A stretch of 64,000 nucleotides of DNA from Streptococcus sanguinis (lineage in GTDB: Bacteria; Bacillota; Bacilli; Lactobacillales; Streptococcaceae): contig NZ_LR134002.1 of assembly GCF_900635155.1 (NCBI RefSeq), positions 930,001 to 994,000 on the forward strand, in the 5' to 3' direction. Numbering within the stretch: position 1 is the stretch's first letter; the number at the start of each line of letters is the position of its first letter. The notes under the pieces were generated by a model. That model saw only the letters and a program-made list of their open reading frames with translations, searched no databases and was not told the origin of the DNA. A program made the position numbers and the translations under genes. Positions 60,931 through 64,000 of the stretch are shown in pieces.

Positions 60931-61296
60931 GTGAGACTTTGGCACCAAGATTTGATTGAAAAACTTCCGCGCCAGCAGCTTTTAGGCCAGCACCGTGAGT
61001 GTGCGGCCTTACGTGGTCGAGGGTGGGGCAAGCCGCATGCGACGGTCAACTATGTTTTTGAGCATAGTCCTTATCGTCTGTACGCCTATCACCTGCTGAT
61101 TATGGAAGAGATGCAGAAGCGGGGCTATCAGCCGGACACCCTTTGGCTGGATAAGGACTACCGTGGCAAGACCTGCCCACCTTATCAGGACTTGCCAGCT
61201 AAGGAGCTCGAACATCCCATTTATCTGGAGCATGACGCAGCCTATCTGCAAGAATGCATGGAAAATCTTAAGGAGAAAGGAATAGAAATTTTTTGA
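60931..61296 (+). CDS. Pyr_excise/TIGR02328-type protein (T4 endonuclease V-like)
   Basis: 121 residues. The N-terminus MRLWHQDLIEKLPRQQLLGQHRECAALRG and the helix SPYRLYAYHLLIMEEMQKRGYQPDT resemble the T4 endonuclease V arrangement (LADQHLMAEYRE, then LIAECLKRGF), the basis of the Pyr_excise family. In the phage enzyme Thr2 and Glu23 are catalytic; here Glu of the HREC segment could match, while residue 2 is Arg, so glycosylase activity is uncertain. AAGGAG stands before the GTG start (GTGAGACTTTGG), which agrees with the conserved beginning. A terminator follows. Confidence 0.7.
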   Translation: MRLWHQDLIEKLPRQQLLGQHRECAALRGRGWGKPHATVNYVFEHSPYRLYAYHLLIMEEMQKRGYQPDTLWLDKDYRGKTCPPYQDLPAKELEHPIYLEHDAAYLQECMENLKEKGIEIF

Positions 61297-61338
61297 TTTC
61301 CAAGTGCCAAGACGGCATAGTATTAAGGTTATAGAACA

Positions 61339-61368
61339 AAAAAAGAAGAGACATTGCTCTTCTTTTTT
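61339..61368. terminator. Bidirectional terminator
   Basis: AAAAAAGAAGAG / CTCTTCTTTTTT stem with ACATTG loop between convergent genes. Confidence 0.92.
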
Positions 61369-61373
61369 GACTT

Positions 61374-62189
61374 TTATGAATTCAAAATAAACTTCTCAAT
61401 AGCAGTAGCAACCCCATTTTCTTCACAGCTGTCTGTGACGGCATCGGCTAGGCTTTTGACATAGTCTGAAGCATTTCCCATGGCAACACCGAGACCTGCA
61501 TATTCCAGCATCTCGATGTCGTTGTTGGCATCACCGATTGCCATGATTTCCTGAGGATTGATGTCTAATTGTTTAGCTAATCGCTCTAGGGCAAAGGCTT
61601 TGGTCACACCGGCTGGCATGGCCTCGTAAATGACTGGCTGGGAGCGAACGCCGCTGAAACGCTGGCAGATTTCTTGGCCAAAGTCAGCTTCAAAAGCATC
61701 TACCTGCTCTTGGCTGCCTAAAAACATAGCTTGAAACATTCTGTATTGACCACTGCAAGCCTCTTCTAGGCTAATCTCGGTTGGAATAGTAAAGACCAAG
61801 CTAGCATCATTCACGACATAGGAACTGGCTTTTTCTCCGACGACGAAATAATGCTCTTCATCAAAGAGAGTCAGCTGGACAGGGCTATTTTCAGACAGGC
61901 TGTAGAGATAGCGAATATCCTGACCGCTCAGCTCTTGCCAGTCCACCAGACTCCAGTCGCTGGTTTGATGAGTAGCACAGCCATTATCCACGATGACATA
62001 TTCGTTTTCTTGTGCCAGGCCCAGCTTGTCATAATAAGGCTTGACGCCAACCAAGGGACGACCTGTGCAAAGAACCAATTTGACTCCTTTTTCAATAGCT
62101 TGGCGAATAGCCTCAATGTGAGCCTGAGGAATTTCTTTTTTGCTGTTGAGCAAGGTGCCGTCCATATCAAGTGCAAGAATTTTAATCAT
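61374..62189 (-). CDS. Cof-type HAD family phosphatase
   Basis: 271 residues. HAD motif I LALDMDGTLLNSKKEIP, motif II LVLCTGRPL, motif III lysine in GVTKAFALERLAKQL and motif IV MAIGDANNDIEMLEYAG are all complete, with the C2b cap between motifs II and III typical of Cof/YidA proteins, which dephosphorylate sugar phosphates and flavin or PLP precursors. Substrate unknown. TTGGAGACACTTT precedes the ATG. Extended -10 TGCTATACT lies upstream on the minus strand (62218-62226), divergent from lepA. Confidence 0.92.
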   Translation of the reverse strand: MIKILALDMDGTLLNSKKEIPQAHIEAIRQAIEKGVKLVLCTGRPLVGVKPYYDKLGLAQENEYVIVDNGCATHQTSDWSLVDWQELSGQDIRYLYSLSENSPVQLTLFDEEHYFVVGEKASSYVVNDASLVFTIPTEISLEEACSGQYRMFQAMFLGSQEQVDAFEADFGQEICQRFSGVRSQPVIYEAMPAGVTKAFALERLAKQLDINPQEIMAIGDANNDIEMLEYAGLGVAMGNASDYVKSLADAVTDSCEENGVATAIEKFILNS

Positions 62190-62273
62190 AAAGTGTCTCC
62201 AAAATTATTCTCTGACTAGTATAGCATAATTTATAGAGAAAGTCCGAGTCTATAGGAAAAATCACTGGTCTTG

Positions 62274-62282
62274 TGTTATAAT
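62274..62282 (+). promoter_or_regulatory. lepA extended -10 promoter
   Basis: TGTTATAAT (hexamer 62277-62282), 29 bases before the ATG. Confidence 0.6.
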
Positions 62283-62311
62283 AAATAGAATACCCTAAAA
62301 GGATGAGAAAA

Positions 62312-64000
62312 ATGAATTTAGAAGATTTGAAAAAACGTCAGGAGAAGATCCGCAATTTCTCCATCATTGCTCACATTGACCACGGGAAATCAACCTTGGC
62401 TGACCGGATTTTGGAGGCGACTGAGACGGTTTCCAGTCGGGAAATGCAGGCCCAACTCTTGGACAGCATGGACTTGGAGCGGGAGCGCGGCATCACCATT
62501 AAGCTCAATGCTATCGAGCTCAATTATACCGCCAAGGACGGTGAAACCTATATCTTCCACTTGATTGACACGCCGGGACACGTGGACTTTACCTATGAGG
62601 TATCGCGGTCGTTAGCGGCCTGCGAAGGGGCTATTTTGGTTGTGGATGCGGCTCAGGGGATTGAGGCTCAGACCTTGGCTAATGTTTATCTAGCGCTGGA
62701 TAATGACTTGGAAATCCTGCCAGTTATTAATAAAATTGACCTGCCAGCTGCAGATCCAGAGCGGGTGCGGGCAGAGATTGAAGATGTGATTGGACTGGAT
62801 GCTAGCGAAGCCGTATTGGCTTCTGCCAAGTCTGGTATCGGAATTGAAGAAATTTTAGAGCAGATAGTAGAAAAAGTTCCAGCTCCGACTGGAAGTGTAG
62901 AAGCACCGCTCAAAGCCTTGATTTTTGACTCGGTCTATGATGCCTATCGTGGTGTAATCCTTCAAGTGCGGGTTATGGACGGTGTGGTCAAGCCGGGAGA
63001 TACCATTCAGCTCATGAGTAATGGTAAGACCTTTGACGTGACTGAGGTCGGCATCTTTACTCCCAAGGCTGTTGGACGTGATTTCCTAGCAACAGGGGAT
63101 GTTGGTTATATCGCAGCCTCTATCAAGACGGTACAGGATACCCGAGTCGGAGACACAGTAACCTTGGCGGACAATCCAGCTGGGGAGCCATTAGCCGGCT
63201 ATAAGCAGATGAATCCTATGGTTTTCGCTGGTCTCTATCCTATCGAGTCCAATAAATACAATGACCTGCGTGAGGCGCTTGAAAAGCTCCAGCTAAACGA
63301 CGCCAGTCTGCAGTTTGAACCAGAAACATCACAGGCATTAGGATTTGGTTTCCGTTGTGGTTTCCTGGGTTTGCTGCACATGGATGTCATTCAGGAGCGC
63401 TTGGAGCGTGAGTTCAATATTGATTTGATTATGACGGCGCCATCTGTTATCTATAAGGTCAATATGACGGATGGTGCCTCTCTGGATGTGTCCAATCCGA
63501 GCGAGTTTCCGGATCCGACTAAGATTGATTCCATTGAAGAGCCTTATGTCAAGGCGCAGATTATGGTGCCCCAGGAATTTGTCGGAGCGGTGATGGAGTT
63601 GGCTCAGCGCAAGCGTGGTGACTTTGTGACCATGGACTATATCGATGATAATCGGGTCAATGTCATCTATCAAATCCCACTTGCTGAAATCGTCTTTGAC
63701 TTCTTTGACAAGCTCAAGTCCTCTACTCGTGGCTATGCTAGCTTTGACTATGAAATTTCTGAGTATCGCTCGTCCAAGCTGGTGAAGATGGATATTCTCC
63801 TCAATGGCGACAAGGTTGATGCTCTCAGCTTTATCGTTCACAAGGAATTTGCCTATGAGCGTGGTAAGCTGATTGTAGACAAGCTCAAGAAAATCATTCC
63901 TCGTCAGCAGTTTGAAGTACCCATTCAAGCCGCTATCGGACAGAAAATCGTGGCTCGGACAGACATCAAAGCCCTGCGCAAGAATGTCTTGGCCAAGTGT
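62312..64000 (+). CDS. lepA: Elongation factor 4 (LepA), N-terminal 563 codons
   Basis: Begins [34 protein letters not shown] and stays open to the window edge; the full protein is about 607 residues, so only the extreme C-terminus is missing. GTPase motifs: AHIDHGKST (G1), RGITIK (G2), DTPGH (G3), NKIDLP (G4), SAK (G5). Domain II follows, then [26 protein letters not shown] and the LepA-specific C-terminal domain ([31 protein letters not shown]). It acts on the ribosome during back-translocation or initiation. AAAAGGATGAG provides the ribosome site. Confidence 0.97.
   Translation, partial: MNLEDLKKRQEKIRNFSIIAHIDHGKSTLADRILEATETVSSREMQAQLLDSMDLERERGITIKLNAIELNYTAKDGETYIFHLIDTPGHVDFTYEVSRSLAACEGAILVVDAAQGIEAQTLANVYLALDNDLEILPVINKIDLPAADPERVRAEIEDVIGLDASEAVLASAKSGIGIEEILEQIVEKVPAPTGSVEAPLKALIFDSVYDAYRGVILQVRVMDGVVKPGDTIQLMSNGKTFDVTEVGIFTPKAVGRDFLATGDVGYIAASIKTVQDTRVGDTVTLADNPAGEPLAGYKQMNPMVFAGLYPIESNKYNDLREALEKLQLNDASLQFEPETSQALGFGFRCGFLGLLHMDVIQERLEREFNIDLIMTAPSVIYKVNMTDGASLDVSNPSEFPDPTKIDSIEEPYVKAQIMVPQEFVGAVMELAQRKRGDFVTMDYIDDNRVNVIYQIPLAEIVFDFFDKLKSSTRGYASFDYEISEYRSSKLVKMDILLNGDKVDALSFIVHKEFAYERGKLIVDKLKKIIPRQQFEVPIQAAIGQKIVARTDIKALRKNVLAKC

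Overview
The window looks like a chromosomal segment of a viridans Streptococcus, most likely of the sanguinis/gordonii type. Support comes from gene content and order: a YpmB-like protein, an aspartate aminotransferase and asnS; a fused two-binding-domain glutamine transporter; pyrR-uracil permease-pyrB-carA-carB; adcAII next to a Pht-type histidine triad gene; niaX-niaR; uvrB and lepA. Strong AGGAGG-type ribosome binding sites, extended -10 promoters and short U-tracted terminators fit the same group. The species call is inference. Core genes are moderate in GC, whereas several accessory patches are visibly AT-rich.

Layout. 1-4640: the end of yaaA, then a type VII secretion (T7SS) LXG toxin locus with two targeting-factor-like proteins, an LXG toxin ending in a glycine-zipper segment, three paralogous four-pass membrane proteins (probable immunity) and a DUF4176 protein. 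4687-11850: an FMN reductase and MarR regulator with a matched pair of palindromes, ypmB-aspC, a set of unknown proteins including two paralogues, a glyoxalase-like protein and asnS. 11977-18670: an MFS transporter, a heterodimeric ABC exporter and an antibiotic-resistance-type ABC-F protein on the other strand with an attenuator leader. 18787-25850: a consensus promoter, a truncated paralogue, a small peptide ORF, three tandem beta-lactamase-fold membrane serine hydrolases and a CPBP protease. 25856-30948: glnPQ and two CPBP paralogues. 31038-38440: uvrB, small enzymes, membrane proteins, a NUDIX gene whose 3' end is duplicated around a small membrane-protein gene, niaX-niaR, a PhnA-like zinc-ribbon protein and a Pr6Pr-type membrane protein.

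38481-53386 holds two zinc-starvation loci with AdcR-type TTAACYRGTTAA boxes: an Slr-like leucine-rich histidine triad lipoprotein, and adcAII with a large Pht protein. They flank the pyrimidine operon, whose leader shows a full PyrR attenuator (PyrR hairpin, antiterminator pairing, terminator). 53511-64000: an AT-rich membrane protein, pepT, a tightly coupled four-gene cluster (SDR reductase, membrane GT2/GT21-like glycosyltransferase, cryptic alpha/beta-hydrolase-like protein, UGT-type glycosyltransferase), a stand-alone ferrochelatase, a Pyr_excise-type small protein, a Cof phosphatase and the first 563 codons of lepA.

Best candidates for new biology are the four-gene glycosyltransferase/hydrolase cluster (55782-59589), the LXG glycine-zipper toxin with three immunity paralogues, the serine-hydrolase array with its truncated leader copy, and the attenuator-controlled ABC-F gene. 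No tRNA, rRNA, CRISPR array, complete insertion sequence or prophage was seen. All assignments come from reading the sequence; no database search was possible.
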